Positions 1 to 12,196 of a DNA stretch of 64,000 nucleotides are shown here, piece after piece (positions within the stretch are counted from its first letter, which is position 1; each line of letters opens with the position of its first letter). Both the position numbers and the translations under genes were made by a program. The notes beneath the pieces are model-generated. The model saw only the letters and a list, made by a program, of their open reading frames with translations. It made no database searches and was not told the origin of the DNA. Source of the DNA: Ramlibacter sp. PS4R-6 (GTDB lineage Bacteria > Pseudomonadota > Gammaproteobacteria > Burkholderiales > Burkholderiaceae_C); assembly GCF_037572775.1 (NCBI RefSeq), contig NZ_JBBHKA010000001.1, positions 1,054,001 to 1,118,000 on the forward strand. The letters run 5' to 3'.

Positions 1-2081
<2,081 letters not shown>

Positions 2082-2190
2082 ATCCAACGGTCTGCGATCA
2101 CCTGCCCCCCATTGCCCGCGGTGGGGGAACCAGCAAGGTGATGCAGACCTAAAACCTATACACGGGCATTGCTCTTTTTGGAGATATCAA

Positions 2191-3381
<1,191 letters not shown>

Positions 3382-3384
3382 GAC

Positions 3385-3699
3385 ATGGCCACGCAACAGA
3401 AAATCCGCATCCGCCTCAAGGCGTTCGACTACAAGCTGATCGACCAGTCCGCCGCCGAGATCGTCGACACGGCCAAGCGCACCGGCGCCATCGTCAAGGG
3501 CCCCGTGCCCCTGCCGACGCGCATGAAGCGCTTCGACATCCTGCGCTCGCCGCACGTGAACAAGAGCTCGCGCGACCAGTTCGAGATCCGCACGCACCAG
3601 CGCCTGATGGACATCGTCGACCCCACGGACAAGACGGTGGACGCGCTGATGAAGCTCGACTTGCCGGCCGGCGTCGACGTCGAGATCAAGCTGCAGTAA
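3385..3699 (+). CDS. rpsJ: 30S ribosomal protein S10
   Basis: S10 of the small-subunit head, also the NusE antitermination factor that binds NusB. The 104-residue product is standard, starting [20 protein letters not shown] and ending with the conserved VDVEIKLQ. It starts three bases after the tuf stop codon, and its ribosome-binding site (GGAG) lies in the last tuf codons, so translation is likely coupled to tuf. Unusually, rplC does not follow: transcription ends at the hairpin at 3723 and an opposing peptidase gene occupies the next 2 kb. Confidence 0.98.
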   Translation: MATQQKIRIRLKAFDYKLIDQSAAEIVDTAKRTGAIVKGPVPLPTRMKRFDILRSPHVNKSSRDQFEIRTHQRLMDIVDPTDKTVDALMKLDLPAGVDVEIKLQ

Positions 3700-3722
3700 G
3701 CGCTGCCGCTGGAAAAACAAAA

Positions 3723-3743
3723 GCCGCCCTCGGGCGGCTTTTT
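3723..3743. terminator. Bidirectional intrinsic terminator between rpsJ and M3 peptidase
   Basis: Perfect GC stem gccgccc/gggcggc (3723-3729 with 3732-3738) followed by five T on the plus strand and preceded by an A-rich run (aaaaacaaaa) that is a U-tract for the minus strand. It sits between two converging genes and can serve both. Confidence 0.85.
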
Positions 3744-3758
3744 CATTGCGTCGAAACT

Positions 3759-5771
3759 TCAGCGCTTGCCGTTCAGCCAGTCCTCGTACGCCTGGAAGCC
3801 GTACGGCCGCCCCAGGAAGTCCGAGACCAGGTTCGCGGCCGGCTTCGTGCCCGTCGCTTCCAACACGTACTTGCGGTACTTCATCGCTGCGTCGGGCTTC
3901 ATGATGTCGCCCTGCGCGGTGAACGCGCTGTACATGTCCTTGGCGATCACCAGCGACCACATGTAGGTGTAGTAGATCGCCGAATAGCCGTCGAGGTGGC
4001 CGAAGGCCGTCTGGAAGTGGGTGCCGGGCACGTACTTGAAGGGCGTGTACTTCTCCTGCTGCTGCGCGGTGAACAGCGTGGTGTCCAGGCCCTTCGGGTC
4101 GCGGTTGTGCAGGCCCAGGCTGATGGCCGCCAGCGACATCTGCTGCCGCACGAACAGGCCGTTGCCGAACTCCTCGGCGTCCTTCAGCTTCTGCGCCAGC
4201 GCCAGCGGGATCGGCTGCTTCGTCTGGTAGTGGATGGCGAAGGACTGCAGGGTCTTCGGATCGCGCGCCCACTCCTCCAGCATCTGCGACGGGGCTTCGA
4301 CGAAGTCCCACTCCACGCCCGCGCCCGACCAGCGTTGCTGGCCCGCGAGGACGTGGTGCACCAGGTGGCCGAATTCGTGGAAGAAGGTGACGACGTCGTT
4401 GTGCTGCATCAGCCCCGGGTCACCGTCCTTGGGCTGGGGGAAGTTGCAGACCAGCACGCCCTCGGGCAGCGCCACGTCGGCCTTGCCGGGCACCAGCGTG
4501 AACTGCGCATAGTGCTTGTACTTGTTGGCGCGCGGGTGCATGTCCAGGTAGATGCGCCCGAGCAGGCGCGAGCCGTCGAACACGTCGTAGGCCTCGACCT
4601 CCGGCGCCCAGACCTTGGCGTTCGCCACGCGCTGGTAGCGGATGCCGAACAGCTTGCCGGTGGTGGCGAGCACCGCGTTCTTGACGTTCTCGTATTGGAA
4701 GTACGGGCGCACCTCGCGCGCATCGACGCCGAACTTCTCCGACTTGATGCGGTCGGTGAGGTAGCCGGTGTCCCAGGGATTGAGAGCGGCGGCCGCCGGC
4801 TCGTCCTTCTGCTTGCGCGCCAGCAGATCGGCGTAGTCGCGTCTGGAGCGCGCATCCGCCGCGGTGGAGATCTTCTCGATGAACTCACCGGCCTTGGTGC
4901 CGCTCTCGATCATCTTGTCGGCGGTGATGTAGTCGGCCCAGTTCCTGAAGCCCAGCAGCGTGGCCTTCTCGTGGCGCTTGGCCAGGATCTGCTCCAGCAC
5001 CGCGATGTTCTTCGGGTAGGCGCGGGTGCGGTACAGCTTCCAGTAGGCCTCGCGCACCGCGCCGCGCCTGGCATACGACATGAACGGCACGTAGTCGGGG
5101 CTGTCGGTGGTCAGGACCACCTTGCCGGCCGCGTTCGGCTTATGGGCCTTCACGTAGTCCTCGGGCAGGCCCTCGAGGTCGGCGGGATCGACCTCCATCC
5201 TCAGCACGCTTTCGCGGATGTTTCGCGCGAATTCCTGGCTCAGCTTCACCAGGTCGCCCTCGATCTGCTTGACGCGGTTGCGGGTGGCCTCGTCTCGGTC
5301 CACGCCCGCCAGGCGGAAGCCCAGCAGCGTGCGCTCCACGTAGTAGCGCCCGGCCGCATCCAGGGCCTTGGCGTCGATCGCCGCCAGGGCGTCGTAGATG
5401 CCGCGGTCCAGCGAGAACTCGGTGCCCAGCTCCTGGGTTTCCTGGTCGCAGGTCTCTGCGGCTTCCCGCATGGCCTTGTCCGGGTGGGTTTCATGGCCGA
5501 GGCTGGCGCGGGCATTAGCGGCCGACAGGTGCCACTGGGCCTTGTCGTAGGCCTCCAGGACACCGGCCGGGGCGGCCTTGAGCAGCTTCAGGGCGGCCAT
5601 CCCGGCCTTGGCCTGGGCCATGTCGGCCCGGCAGCCTTCCAGGAACTGGGCAGGCGTGCCCGTCAGGACGCCGGAGGCCCCGACGGGCGCCGGGGCGGCG
5701 AGGGCGGGGAGGAAGGGGATGGACAGGGTGGCGAACAGGGCGCAGGCGGCGGCCGCTCGGGTGGGTCTCAC
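3759..5771 (-). CDS. M3 family metallopeptidase (thimet-oligopeptidase-like), exported
   Basis: Zinc oligopeptidase that cleaves short peptides. The zinc motif HEFGH is at residues 465-469 and the third ligand E492 lies in DFVEAPSQ, exactly the spacing of the M3 family (HEXXH plus 23 to the Glu). Length 670 residues is typical. The N-terminus has a basic start and a hydrophobic stretch ending in LPALA-AP, a probable signal peptide, so a periplasmic role is likely. The start is GTG at 5771, with GGAG eight bases upstream. It runs antisense to the ribosomal genes and separates rpsJ from rplC, sharing a terminator with rpsJ and a 229-base divergent promoter region with rplC. Substrate is unknown; Dcp-like dipeptidase activity is an alternative. 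Confidence 0.93.
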   Translation of the reverse strand: MRPTRAAAACALFATLSIPFLPALAAPAPVGASGVLTGTPAQFLEGCRADMAQAKAGMAALKLLKAAPAGVLEAYDKAQWHLSAANARASLGHETHPDKAMREAAETCDQETQELGTEFSLDRGIYDALAAIDAKALDAAGRYYVERTLLGFRLAGVDRDEATRNRVKQIEGDLVKLSQEFARNIRESVLRMEVDPADLEGLPEDYVKAHKPNAAGKVVLTTDSPDYVPFMSYARRGAVREAYWKLYRTRAYPKNIAVLEQILAKRHEKATLLGFRNWADYITADKMIESGTKAGEFIEKISTAADARSRRDYADLLARKQKDEPAAAALNPWDTGYLTDRIKSEKFGVDAREVRPYFQYENVKNAVLATTGKLFGIRYQRVANAKVWAPEVEAYDVFDGSRLLGRIYLDMHPRANKYKHYAQFTLVPGKADVALPEGVLVCNFPQPKDGDPGLMQHNDVVTFFHEFGHLVHHVLAGQQRWSGAGVEWDFVEAPSQMLEEWARDPKTLQSFAIHYQTKQPIPLALAQKLKDAEEFGNGLFVRQQMSLAAISLGLHNRDPKGLDTTLFTAQQQEKYTPFKYVPGTHFQTAFGHLDGYSAIYYTYMWSLVIAKDMYSAFTAQGDIMKPDAAMKYRKYVLEATGTKPAANLVSDFLGRPYGFQAYEDWLNGKR

Positions 5772-5836
5772 GGGAGGTACTCCTACGGTTTGCTTGTGGC
5801 AGGCCGGGATTCTTGCAGATGCCCGGCCTCCAGCCT

Positions 5837-5865
5837 TTGCAGGCTTTCCCGGGGAAGGCTATAAT
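5837..5865 (+). promoter_or_regulatory. Sigma-70 promoter of the rplC ribosomal operon
   Basis: TTGCAG at 5837-5842 and a perfect TATAAT at 5860-5865 separated by 17 bases. The start point would be near 5872, leaving a ~129-base leader before rplC. The leader opens with short overlapping stems (5871-5890) followed by six T at 5895-5900, which could be an early attenuator or could be chance. A dedicated promoter is needed because the operon is cut off from rpsJ. Confidence 0.8.
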
Positions 5866-6000
5866 CGCGGACTTCGCCCGAAGTACGGGTGGAGTTTTTT
5901 ATCAACCTTCTTGTCGCCGTTTCCCGATTCTTCGGATGAAGGAAGCGTCCAACGCGGAAGCCAATTGCAGCGGCCGCGGCGCAAGTAACGGAGCAACAAC

Positions 6001-6684
6001 ATGAGTCTGAGCACCCAATTGGGTCTCTTGGGCCGCAAGGTGGGCATGATGCGCCTGTTCACCGATGACGGGGACGCAGTCCCGGTCACGGTGGTGGATG
6101 TGTCGGGCAACCGCGTCACCCAGGTCAAGTCCCAGGACACGGACGGCTACGTGGCCCTGCAGGTCACGTTCGGCAAGCGCCGCGCCTCGCGCGTTTCCAA
6201 GCCGATGGCGGGCCACCTCGCCAAGGCCGGCGTCGAAGCCGGCGAAATCATCCAGGAATTCCGCGTGACGGCCGATACGGCCGCGAAGTACGCCGCCGGC
6301 GCCACCGTGCCCGTCGCCGACCTCTTCGCCGCGGGCCAGAAGGTCGACGTGCAAGGCACCTCGATCGGCAAGGGCTACGCCGGCACGATCAAGCGCCACA
6401 ACATGTCCTCGCAGCGCGCCTCGCACGGCAACAGCCGTTCGCACAACGTGCCCGGCTCGATCGGCATGGCGCAGGACCCGGGCCGCGTGTTCCCGGGCAA
6501 GCGCATGACCGGCCACATGGGCGACGAGACCGTCACCACCCAGAACCTCGACGTCGTGCGCGTCGACGCCGAGCGCAGCCTGCTGCTGATCCGCGGCGCC
6601 GTGCCCGGCTCGAAGGGCGGCTTCGTCACCGTGCGTCCCGCCGTCAAGGCGAAGCCCGCCGGCGCCGCGAAGGGAGCGAAGTAA
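6001..6684 (+). CDS. rplC: 50S ribosomal protein L3
   Basis: Early-assembling 23S rRNA-binding protein near the peptidyl-transferase centre. At 227 residues it is slightly longer than E. coli L3 (209) owing to an Ala/Lys-rich tail ([14 protein letters not shown]). The N-terminal [11 protein letters not shown] and the central loop ([19 protein letters not shown]) are characteristic. A GGAG lies about seven bases before the ATG. It is the first gene of a ten-gene ribosomal operon running to 10966 with its own promoter at 5837; rplD follows after two bases. Confidence 0.97.
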   Translation: MSLSTQLGLLGRKVGMMRLFTDDGDAVPVTVVDVSGNRVTQVKSQDTDGYVALQVTFGKRRASRVSKPMAGHLAKAGVEAGEIIQEFRVTADTAAKYAAGATVPVADLFAAGQKVDVQGTSIGKGYAGTIKRHNMSSQRASHGNSRSHNVPGSIGMAQDPGRVFPGKRMTGHMGDETVTTQNLDVVRVDAERSLLLIRGAVPGSKGGFVTVRPAVKAKPAGAAKGAK

Positions 6685-6686
6685 CC

Positions 6687-7307
6687 ATGCAACTCGAACT
6701 CCTGAACGAGCAGGGCCAGGCCGCGTCGAAGATCGACGCTCCCGAGACCGTGTTCGGCCGCGAATACAACGAGGACCTGGTGCACCAGGTCGTCGTCGCC
6801 TTCCAGGCGAACGCCCGCCAGGGCACGCGCAAGCAGAAGGACCGCCAAGAGGTCAAGCACTCGACCAAGAAGCCGTTCAAGCAGAAGGGCACCGGCCGCG
6901 CGCGCGCCGGCATGACGTCGTCCCCGCTGTGGCGTGGCGGCGGACGCATCTTCCCGAACAGCCCGGACGAGAACTTCACCCAGAAGATCAACAAGAAGAT
7001 GTACCGCGCCGGCATGGCGTCCATCTTCTCGCAGCTGGCCCGCGAAGGCCGGCTGGCGGTGGTCGATTCGATCAAGGTCGATTCGCCCAAGACCAAGCAA
7101 CTCGCGCAGCGCTTCAAGGCGATGAACCTTGACTCCGTGCTGGTGATCGCCGACGAGGTCGACGAGAACCTGTACCTGGCGTCGCGCAACCTGGCCAACG
7201 TGCTCGTCGTCGAGCCGCGTTACGCCGACCCGCTGTCGCTGGTGCACTACAAGAAGGTGCTCGTCACCAAGGCCGCCATCGACCAGCTCAAGGAGATGTT
7301 CGCATGA
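6687..7307 (+). CDS. rplD: 50S ribosomal protein L4
   Basis: L4 binds 23S rRNA and lines the exit tunnel; in E. coli it also represses the S10 operon through its leader. The 206-residue product has the tunnel-loop signature ([15 protein letters not shown]) around residues 60-75. Start is two bases after the rplC stop; the last four bases overlap the rplW start (ATGA), so translation is coupled. Because this operon begins at rplC, any L4 feedback would have to act on the rplC leader at 5872-6000 (inference). Confidence 0.97.
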   Translation: MQLELLNEQGQAASKIDAPETVFGREYNEDLVHQVVVAFQANARQGTRKQKDRQEVKHSTKKPFKQKGTGRARAGMTSSPLWRGGGRIFPNSPDENFTQKINKKMYRAGMASIFSQLAREGRLAVVDSIKVDSPKTKQLAQRFKAMNLDSVLVIADEVDENLYLASRNLANVLVVEPRYADPLSLVHYKKVLVTKAAIDQLKEMFA

Positions 7308-7639
7308 GCCGCGTCAATCCCACTCCCGCTGAACGCAAGTTCGACGAAGGCCGGCTGATGCAGGTGCTCGTCGCGCCGATCGTGTCCGAGAAGGCCACGT
7401 CCGTCGCCGAGAAGAGCAACTCGGTCACCTTCAAGGTGCTGCAGGATGCCACCAAGCCCGAGATCAAGGCGGCCGTCGAACTGATGTTCAAGGTCGAGGT
7501 CAAGGGCGTCTCCGTCGTCAACATCAAGGGCAAGACCAAGCGCTTCGGCCGCTCGGTGGGCCGCCGCGACCACGTTCGCAAGGCCTACGTGACGCTGAAG
7601 GAAGGTCAAGAGCTGAACCTGTCCGGGGAGGCTGCGTAA
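7304..7639 (+). CDS. rplW: 50S ribosomal protein L23
   Basis: L23 sits at the exit-tunnel rim and is the docking site for trigger factor and SRP. 111 residues, a little longer than E. coli (100), with the family core [11 protein letters not shown] and the RNA-binding [20 protein letters not shown]. It overlaps rplD by four bases and is followed one base later by rplB. Confidence 0.97.
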   Translation: MSRVNPTPAERKFDEGRLMQVLVAPIVSEKATSVAEKSNSVTFKVLQDATKPEIKAAVELMFKVEVKGVSVVNIKGKTKRFGRSVGRRDHVRKAYVTLKEGQELNLSGEAA

Positions 7640-7640
7640 C

Positions 7641-8465
7641 ATGGCCGTCATCAAGATGAAACCGACCACCCCCGGCCAACGGGGCATGGTCAAGATCTCG
7701 CGCGGGCACCTGCACAAGGGTGAAGGCTACGCGCCGCTGCTGGAACCGCAGCACCAGAAGTCGGGCCGCAACAACAACGGCCACATCACGACGCGCCACA
7801 AGGGCGGCGGGCATCGCCACCACTACCGCGTCGTCGACTTCCGCCGCAACAAGGACGGCATCGCCGCCAAGGTCGAGCGCATCGAGTACGACCCGAACCG
7901 CACGGCGCACCTGGCCCTGGTGGTCTACGCCGACGGCGAGCGCCGCTACATCATCGCCCCGCGTGGCGTTGAAGTCGGCCAGACGCTGATGTCCGGTTCC
8001 GAGGCGCCGATCCGCGCGGGCAACACCCTGCCGGTGCGCAACATCCCCGTCGGCTCGACGATCCACTGCATCGAGCTGAAGCCGGGCGGCGGCGCGCAGA
8101 TCGCGCGTTCCGCGGGCGCCTCGGCGACGCTGCTGGCGCGCGAAGGCACGTACGCCCAGGTGCGCATGCGCTCGGGCGAAGTGCGCAAGATCCACATCGA
8201 GTGCCGCGCCACGATCGGCGAGGTCTCGAACGAGGAACACAGCCTGCGCCAGATCGGCAAGGCCGGCGTCAAGCGCCACATGGGCATCCGCCCGACGGTG
8301 CGCGGCGTCGTGATGAACCCGGTGGACCACCCGCACGGCGGCGGCGAAGGCAAGACCGGCGAAGGCCGCCACCCGGTGGACCCGTGGGGCAACCTCACGA
8401 AGGGCTACCGCACCCGCAACAACAAGCGCACGCAGACGTTCATCGTCTCGCGCCGCAAGAAGTGA
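7641..8465 (+). CDS. rplB: 50S ribosomal protein L2
   Basis: One of the most conserved ribosomal proteins, needed for subunit association and the peptidyl-transferase centre. 274 residues, family standard; the conserved [13 protein letters not shown] loop holding the functionally important His is present near residue 220-230. It begins one base after the rplW stop. Confidence 0.98.
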   Translation: MAVIKMKPTTPGQRGMVKISRGHLHKGEGYAPLLEPQHQKSGRNNNGHITTRHKGGGHRHHYRVVDFRRNKDGIAAKVERIEYDPNRTAHLALVVYADGERRYIIAPRGVEVGQTLMSGSEAPIRAGNTLPVRNIPVGSTIHCIELKPGGGAQIARSAGASATLLAREGTYAQVRMRSGEVRKIHIECRATIGEVSNEEHSLRQIGKAGVKRHMGIRPTVRGVVMNPVDHPHGGGEGKTGEGRHPVDPWGNLTKGYRTRNNKRTQTFIVSRRKK

Positions 8466-8482
8466 AGAAGGGACATTAAGAG

Positions 8483-8761
8483 ATGACTCGCTCCCTCAAG
8501 AAAGGTCCCTTCGTCGACCACCACCTGCAGGCGAAGGTCGACAAGGCCACGTCCGCGAAGGACAAGAAGCCGATCAAGACCTGGTCGCGCCGCTCCATGA
8601 TCTCGCCCGATTTCATCGGGCTGACGATCGCCGTGCACAACGGCAAGCAGCACGTGCCGGTCTACATCACCGACCAGATGGTCGGCCACAAGCTGGGCGA
8701 ATTCGCGCTCACGCGGACCTTCAAGGGTCACCCGGCCGACAAGAAGGTCGTCAAGAAGTAA
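8483..8761 (+). CDS. rpsS: 30S ribosomal protein S19
   Basis: S19 of the 30S head, a partner of S13 at the A-site finger contact. 92 residues starting [15 protein letters not shown], the family signature, with GHKLGEFA at the C-terminal half. A spaced AGGGA lies upstream of the ATG within the 17-base gap to rplB. Confidence 0.98.
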   Translation: MTRSLKKGPFVDHHLQAKVDKATSAKDKKPIKTWSRRSMISPDFIGLTIAVHNGKQHVPVYITDQMVGHKLGEFALTRTFKGHPADKKVVKK

Positions 8762-8773
8762 AGGACACGAAAC

Positions 8774-9103
8774 ATGGAAACCCGTGCAGTCCTCCGCGGC
8801 GTCCGCCTCTCCGTCGACAAGGGTCGGCTGGTGGCCGACATGGTCCGCGGCAAGAAGGTCGACCAGGCCCTGAACATCCTGCAGTTCTCGCCCAAGAAGG
8901 GCGCGCTGATCGTGCGCAAGGTGCTGGAGTCCGCGATCGCGAACGCCGAGCACAACGACGGCGCCGACATCGACGAGCTGAAGGTCAAGACGATCCACGT
9001 CGAGCAAGGCACCACGCTCAAGCGCTTCACCGCGCGGGCCAAGGGCCGCGGCAACCGCATCAGCAAGCCCACGTGCCACGTGTACGTGACGGTCGGCAAC
9101 TAA
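8774..9103 (+). CDS. rplV: 50S ribosomal protein L22
   Basis: L22 lines the exit-tunnel constriction, where its beta-hairpin loop interacts with arrest peptides and macrolides. 109 residues; the tunnel-loop area [21 protein letters not shown] is intact. AGGA lies eight bases before the ATG, and rpsC follows after ten bases. Confidence 0.98.
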   Translation: METRAVLRGVRLSVDKGRLVADMVRGKKVDQALNILQFSPKKGALIVRKVLESAIANAEHNDGADIDELKVKTIHVEQGTTLKRFTARAKGRGNRISKPTCHVYVTVGN

Positions 9104-9113
9104 GGCAGAAGAT

Positions 9114-10040
9114 ATGGGACAGAAAATCCATCCGACCGGCTTCCGCCTCGCGGTCAGCCGCAACTGGGCCAGCCGCTGGTACGCGAACAACCGCGACTTC
9201 GCCGGCATGCTGGCCGAGGACATCAAGGTCCGCGAATTCCTGAAGGCCAAGCTGAAGAACGCGGCGGTCTCGCGCGTGCTCATCGAGCGCCCCGCCAAGA
9301 ACGCCCGCATCACGATCTTCTCGGCGCGTCCGGGCGTCGTGATCGGCAAGAAGGGCGAGGACATCGAGAACCTGAAGAAGGAACTCGCCAAGCGCCTGGG
9401 CGTGCCGGTCGCGGTCAACATCGAGGAAGTGCGCAAGCCCGAAGTCGATGCCCAGCTGATCGCCGACTCGATCACCCAGCAGCTCGAGAAGCGCATCATG
9501 TTCCGCCGCGCGATGAAGCGCGCGATGCAGAACGCGATGCGCCTGGGCGCGCAGGGCATCAAGATCATGTCCGCCGGCCGCCTGAACGGCATCGAGATCG
9601 CGCGCACCGAGTGGTACCGCGAAGGCCGCGTGCCGCTCCACACGCTGCGCGCCGACATCGACTACGGTTTCAGCGAAGCCAAGACCACCTACGGCGTCAT
9701 CGGCGTCAAGGTGTGGGTCTACAAGGGCGACACGCTGGGCATGCGCGACGCGCCGAACCTGGACGCCACCCCGCGTCCGGAAGGCGAAGAGCGCCGCGGC
9801 CCGCGCGGCCCGCGCCGTGACGGCGACCGCCGTGGCGGCCCCGGCGGCGATCGCCGTGGCCCGTCCACCCGCCGCACGCCGGCAACTGCAGGCGCGACGA
9901 CCGCCGCACCGAGCGACGGCAGCGACAAGCCCGCCGAAGCAACCACTGGAGGCGCGCCCGACGCGCCGAAAACCACCGTTAAGCGCGTCCGCAAGACTGC
10001 CGCGCCTGCCGCCACGCCGGCAGACGGTAAAGGAGAGTAA
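9114..10040 (+). CDS. rpsC: 30S ribosomal protein S3 with a long basic C-terminal extension
   Basis: S3 forms the mRNA entry channel of the 30S subunit and contributes to its helicase activity. The KH-domain motif [14 protein letters not shown] and the C-terminal domain up to [10 protein letters not shown] (residues 200-209) are normal. About 99 residues follow that E. coli S3 largely lacks: first an Arg/Gly/Pro-rich block (residues ~220-260), then an Ala/Thr/Lys tail, making 308 residues against 233 in E. coli. The extension is in frame, ends at a normal stop, and rplP starts two bases later, so it is not a frameshift. Long S3 tails are known in Comamonadaceae; their function is not established. 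Confidence 0.96.
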   Translation: MGQKIHPTGFRLAVSRNWASRWYANNRDFAGMLAEDIKVREFLKAKLKNAAVSRVLIERPAKNARITIFSARPGVVIGKKGEDIENLKKELAKRLGVPVAVNIEEVRKPEVDAQLIADSITQQLEKRIMFRRAMKRAMQNAMRLGAQGIKIMSAGRLNGIEIARTEWYREGRVPLHTLRADIDYGFSEAKTTYGVIGVKVWVYKGDTLGMRDAPNLDATPRPEGEERRGPRGPRRDGDRRGGPGGDRRGPSTRRTPATAGATTAAPSDGSDKPAEATTGGAPDAPKTTVKRVRKTAAPAATPADGKGE

Positions 10041-10042
10041 AC

Positions 10043-10459
10043 ATGCTGCAACCCGCACGCCGCAAGTTCCGCAAGGAACAGAAGGGCCGCAACACCGGCA
10101 TCGCCACCCGGGGCAACTCGGTGGCCTTCGGTGACTTCGGCCTCAAGTGCACGGACCGTGGCCGCCTGACGGCCCGCCAGATCGAAGCCGCGCGCCGCGC
10201 GATCTCCCGCCACGTCAAGCGCGGCGGCCGCATCTGGATCCGTGTGTTCCCCGACAAGCCGATCTCCCAGAAGCCCGCCGAAGTGCGGATGGGCAACGGC
10301 AAGGGCAACCCCGAGTACTACGTGGCCGAGATCCAGCCGGGCAAGGTCGTGTTCGAGATCGTCGGCGTGACCGAGGAACTCGCGCGCGAGGCGTTCCGCC
10401 TGGCCGCCGCGAAGCTGCCGCTTCGCACCGCGTTCGTCGCCCGCCAGATCGGCGCGTAA
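10043..10459 (+). CDS. rplP: 50S ribosomal protein L16
   Basis: L16 organises the A-site side of the large subunit. 138 residues, family length, beginning [17 protein letters not shown] and carrying the conserved [18 protein letters not shown]. Its ribosome-binding site (AAAGGAGAG) lies within the end of rpsC, and the two genes are two bases apart. Confidence 0.98.
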   Translation: MLQPARRKFRKEQKGRNTGIATRGNSVAFGDFGLKCTDRGRLTARQIEAARRAISRHVKRGGRIWIRVFPDKPISQKPAEVRMGNGKGNPEYYVAEIQPGKVVFEIVGVTEELAREAFRLAAAKLPLRTAFVARQIGA

Positions 10460-10477
10460 GCAGGAGGAATTGGAAAA

Positions 10478-10684
10478 ATGAAAACTGCTGAACTGCGCCA
10501 GAAGGACGTGACCGAGCTCGCCAAGGAAGTGTCGGACCTGCAGAAGGCCCACTTCGGCCTGCGCATGCAGAAGGCCACGCAACAACTCACGAACACCGCG
10601 ACGCTGCGCCACACCCGCCGCGACATCGCGCGTGCGAAGACCATCCTCGCCCAGAAGCAGGGCGAGCAGAAGGCTGCGAAGTAA
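10478..10684 (+). CDS. rpmC: 50S ribosomal protein L29
   Basis: Small two-helix protein at the tunnel exit beside L23. 68 residues with the expected [14 protein letters not shown] start and the [15 protein letters not shown] helix. AGGAGG precedes the start in the 18-base gap after rplP. Confidence 0.96.
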   Translation: MKTAELRQKDVTELAKEVSDLQKAHFGLRMQKATQQLTNTATLRHTRRDIARAKTILAQKQGEQKAAK

Positions 10685-10699
10685 GGAAGGATGAGAACA

Positions 10700-10966
10700 A
10701 TGGCTGAAAAGACTTCCCTCAAGCGCACCCTGGTCGGCAAGGTCGTGAGCGACAAGCGCAACAAGACCGTCACCGTGCTCGTCGAGCGCCGCGTCAAGCA
10801 CGCGCTCTACGGCAAGATCGTCGCCAAGTCGAGCAAGTACCACGCGCACGACGAGAAGGGTGAATTCCACCTCGGCGACATCGTCGAGATCGAGGAAAGC
10901 CGCCCGATCTCCAAGACGAAGAACTGGGTGGCGACCCGCCTCGTCGAGAAGGCTGCCGAGGTCTAA
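10700..10966 (+). CDS. rpsQ: 30S ribosomal protein S17
   Basis: Primary 16S rRNA-binding protein of the 30S body. I place the start at the ATG at 10700 ([14 protein letters not shown], 88 residues), because the AAGGAAGG ribosome-binding site abuts an upstream in-frame ATG at 10691 too closely to serve it. Core motifs [12 protein letters not shown] and [20 protein letters not shown] are present. It ends the operon: two hairpins follow and rplN does not, so the spc operon must be elsewhere in the genome. Confidence 0.96.
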   Translation: MAEKTSLKRTLVGKVVSDKRNKTVTVLVERRVKHALYGKIVAKSSKYHAHDEKGEFHLGDIVEIEESRPISKTKNWVATRLVEKAAEV

Positions 10967-10985
10967 ACCCCTCCCGGCATCCGAT

Positions 10986-11009
10986 CCGAAACGCCCTTTG
11001 GCGTTTCGG
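10986..11009 (+). other. Perfect 10-bp stem-loop downstream of rpsQ
   Basis: ccgaaacgcc pairs with ggcgtttcgg across a CTTT loop. There is no T-run after it, so it is probably an mRNA-stabilising or pausing structure placed 19 bases before the terminator at 11028. Confidence 0.6.
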
Positions 11010-11027
11010 CGCTGCAAGCATCGCCGG

Positions 11028-11059
11028 AACGGCCCACAATGTGGGCCGTTTCTCTTTTT
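11028..11059 (+). terminator. Intrinsic terminator of the rplC-rpsQ operon
   Basis: aacggcccac (11028-11037) pairs perfectly with gtgggccgtt (11041-11050) around a 3-base loop, followed by tctcttttt. It ends only 13 bases before the peroxiredoxin start, so it may also limit read-through into that gene. Confidence 0.85.
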
Positions 11060-11072
11060 CCGGAGGCAAGTG

Positions 11073-11579
11073 ATGATCAAGGTCGGTGACCCGCTCCCCG
11101 CAGTGACGCTGCAGGAGTTTTCCGAAGTCGAAGGCAACGGCTGCTCGATCGGCCCGAACCCCGTGAACGTGGCCGAGGCCAGCAAGGGCAAGACCATCGC
11201 CCTGTTCGCGTTGCCCGGCGCTTTCACGCCCACTTGCTCGGCCAAGCACGTGCCCGGCTTCGTCGAGAAGGCCGGCGAGCTGCAGAAGGCCGGCGTCGAC
11301 GAGATCTGGTGCCTGTCGGTGAACGACGCGTTCGTGATGGGCGCGTGGGCGCGCGACCAGAAGACGGCGGGCAAGGTGCGCATGCTGGCCGACGGCAGCG
11401 CCGACTTCGCCAAGGCGGCGGGCCTGACGCTCGACCTCACGGGCCGCGGCATGGGCATCCGCAGCGCGCGCTATTCGATGCTGGTGAAGGACGGCAAGGT
11501 CGCCTCGCTCAACGTCGAGGCGCCCGGCAAGTTCGAGGTCAGCGACGCAGGGACGATGCTGTCGCAGCTAAAGGGCTGA
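11073..11579 (+). CDS. Peroxiredoxin (Prx5/type II family)
   Basis: Thiol peroxidase reducing hydrogen peroxide and organic hydroperoxides, usually with glutaredoxin or thioredoxin as donor. 168 residues; the peroxidatic cysteine is C55 in PGAFTPTC, the Prx5 signature, and a second cysteine, C80 (EIWCLS), is at the position conserved in many type II enzymes. No signal peptide. CGGAGG lies about nine bases before the ATG. It lies directly behind the ribosomal operon terminator, and its last 41 bases overlap the end of the opposing acetyltransferase gene. Confidence 0.93.
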   Translation: MIKVGDPLPAVTLQEFSEVEGNGCSIGPNPVNVAEASKGKTIALFALPGAFTPTCSAKHVPGFVEKAGELQKAGVDEIWCLSVNDAFVMGAWARDQKTAGKVRMLADGSADFAKAAGLTLDLTGRGMGIRSARYSMLVKDGKVASLNVEAPGKFEVSDAGTMLSQLKG

Positions 11580-12120
11580 AGCCCGAGATGCGGCCGGTGC
11601 GGCGCTGCGTGCGCGGCGCCGCCTCCAGGTCCGCCTTGAGGTAGTGCGCCCCCGGGATGGGGTTGTGGTAGTACGGCGGGATCTCGCGGAAGCCGAGGTC
11701 CTCGTACAGCCCGCGCGCCGCTTCCATGTCGTCCAGCGTATCCAGCAGCACGCAGCTGTAGCCGGCCTCCAGCGCCGCGTCGAGCGCGGCCTGCGCGAGC
11801 TCGCGGCCCAAGCCGCTGCCGCGATAGTGGTCGCGCACGTACAGGCGCTTCATCTCGGCGGCGTTCGGGTAGTCCGCGCTGTCCAGCGGGCGCAGCGCGA
11901 CGCAGCCGGCGGGCTTGCCGTCGATCGCGGCCATGTACAGCGCTCCGCGCGGCGCGGCGTACTCGCCCGGCAGGGCGGCGAGCTCCTCGTCGAGGGACTG
12001 GAAGCAGAGGTCCACGCCCAGCGATTGCGCGTACTCGCGGATGAGCGAGCGCACGGCGTCGAGGTCTTGGGGGTGGGTCGGGGAGATGAGCTCGGCGAGC
12101 GGTATCTGCGGGGTGTCCAA
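11539..12120 (-). CDS. GNAT family N-acetyltransferase
   Basis: Acetyl-CoA-dependent N-acyltransferase of unknown substrate. 193 residues; the acetyl-CoA-binding motif A, RDHYRGSGLGRELAQAAL (residues ~96-113), and the following LYEDLGF motif B mark the GNAT fold. The catalytic fold ends near residue 165; the last ~28 residues are basic and low-complexity and run into the 3' end of the peroxiredoxin gene. No partner gene suggests a substrate. Confidence 0.88.
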   Translation of the reverse strand: MDTPQIPLAELISPTHPQDLDAVRSLIREYAQSLGVDLCFQSLDEELAALPGEYAAPRGALYMAAIDGKPAGCVALRPLDSADYPNAAEMKRLYVRDHYRGSGLGRELAQAALDAALEAGYSCVLLDTLDDMEAARGLYEDLGFREIPPYYHNPIPGAHYLKADLEAAPRTQRRTGRISGFSPLAATASSLRR

Positions 12121-12196
12121 GCGCGTGCCACGGAAACTCTGGGCCCTTCAGTGTAGCGTCCGTGCCCGGCCGTGCAAGCCAGATGCAACAGCTCGC

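Noticed and set aside
2106..2127. ccccca/tggggg hairpin and TATACA before tuf
   Set aside because: No T-run and no -35; not enough for a terminator or promoter call.
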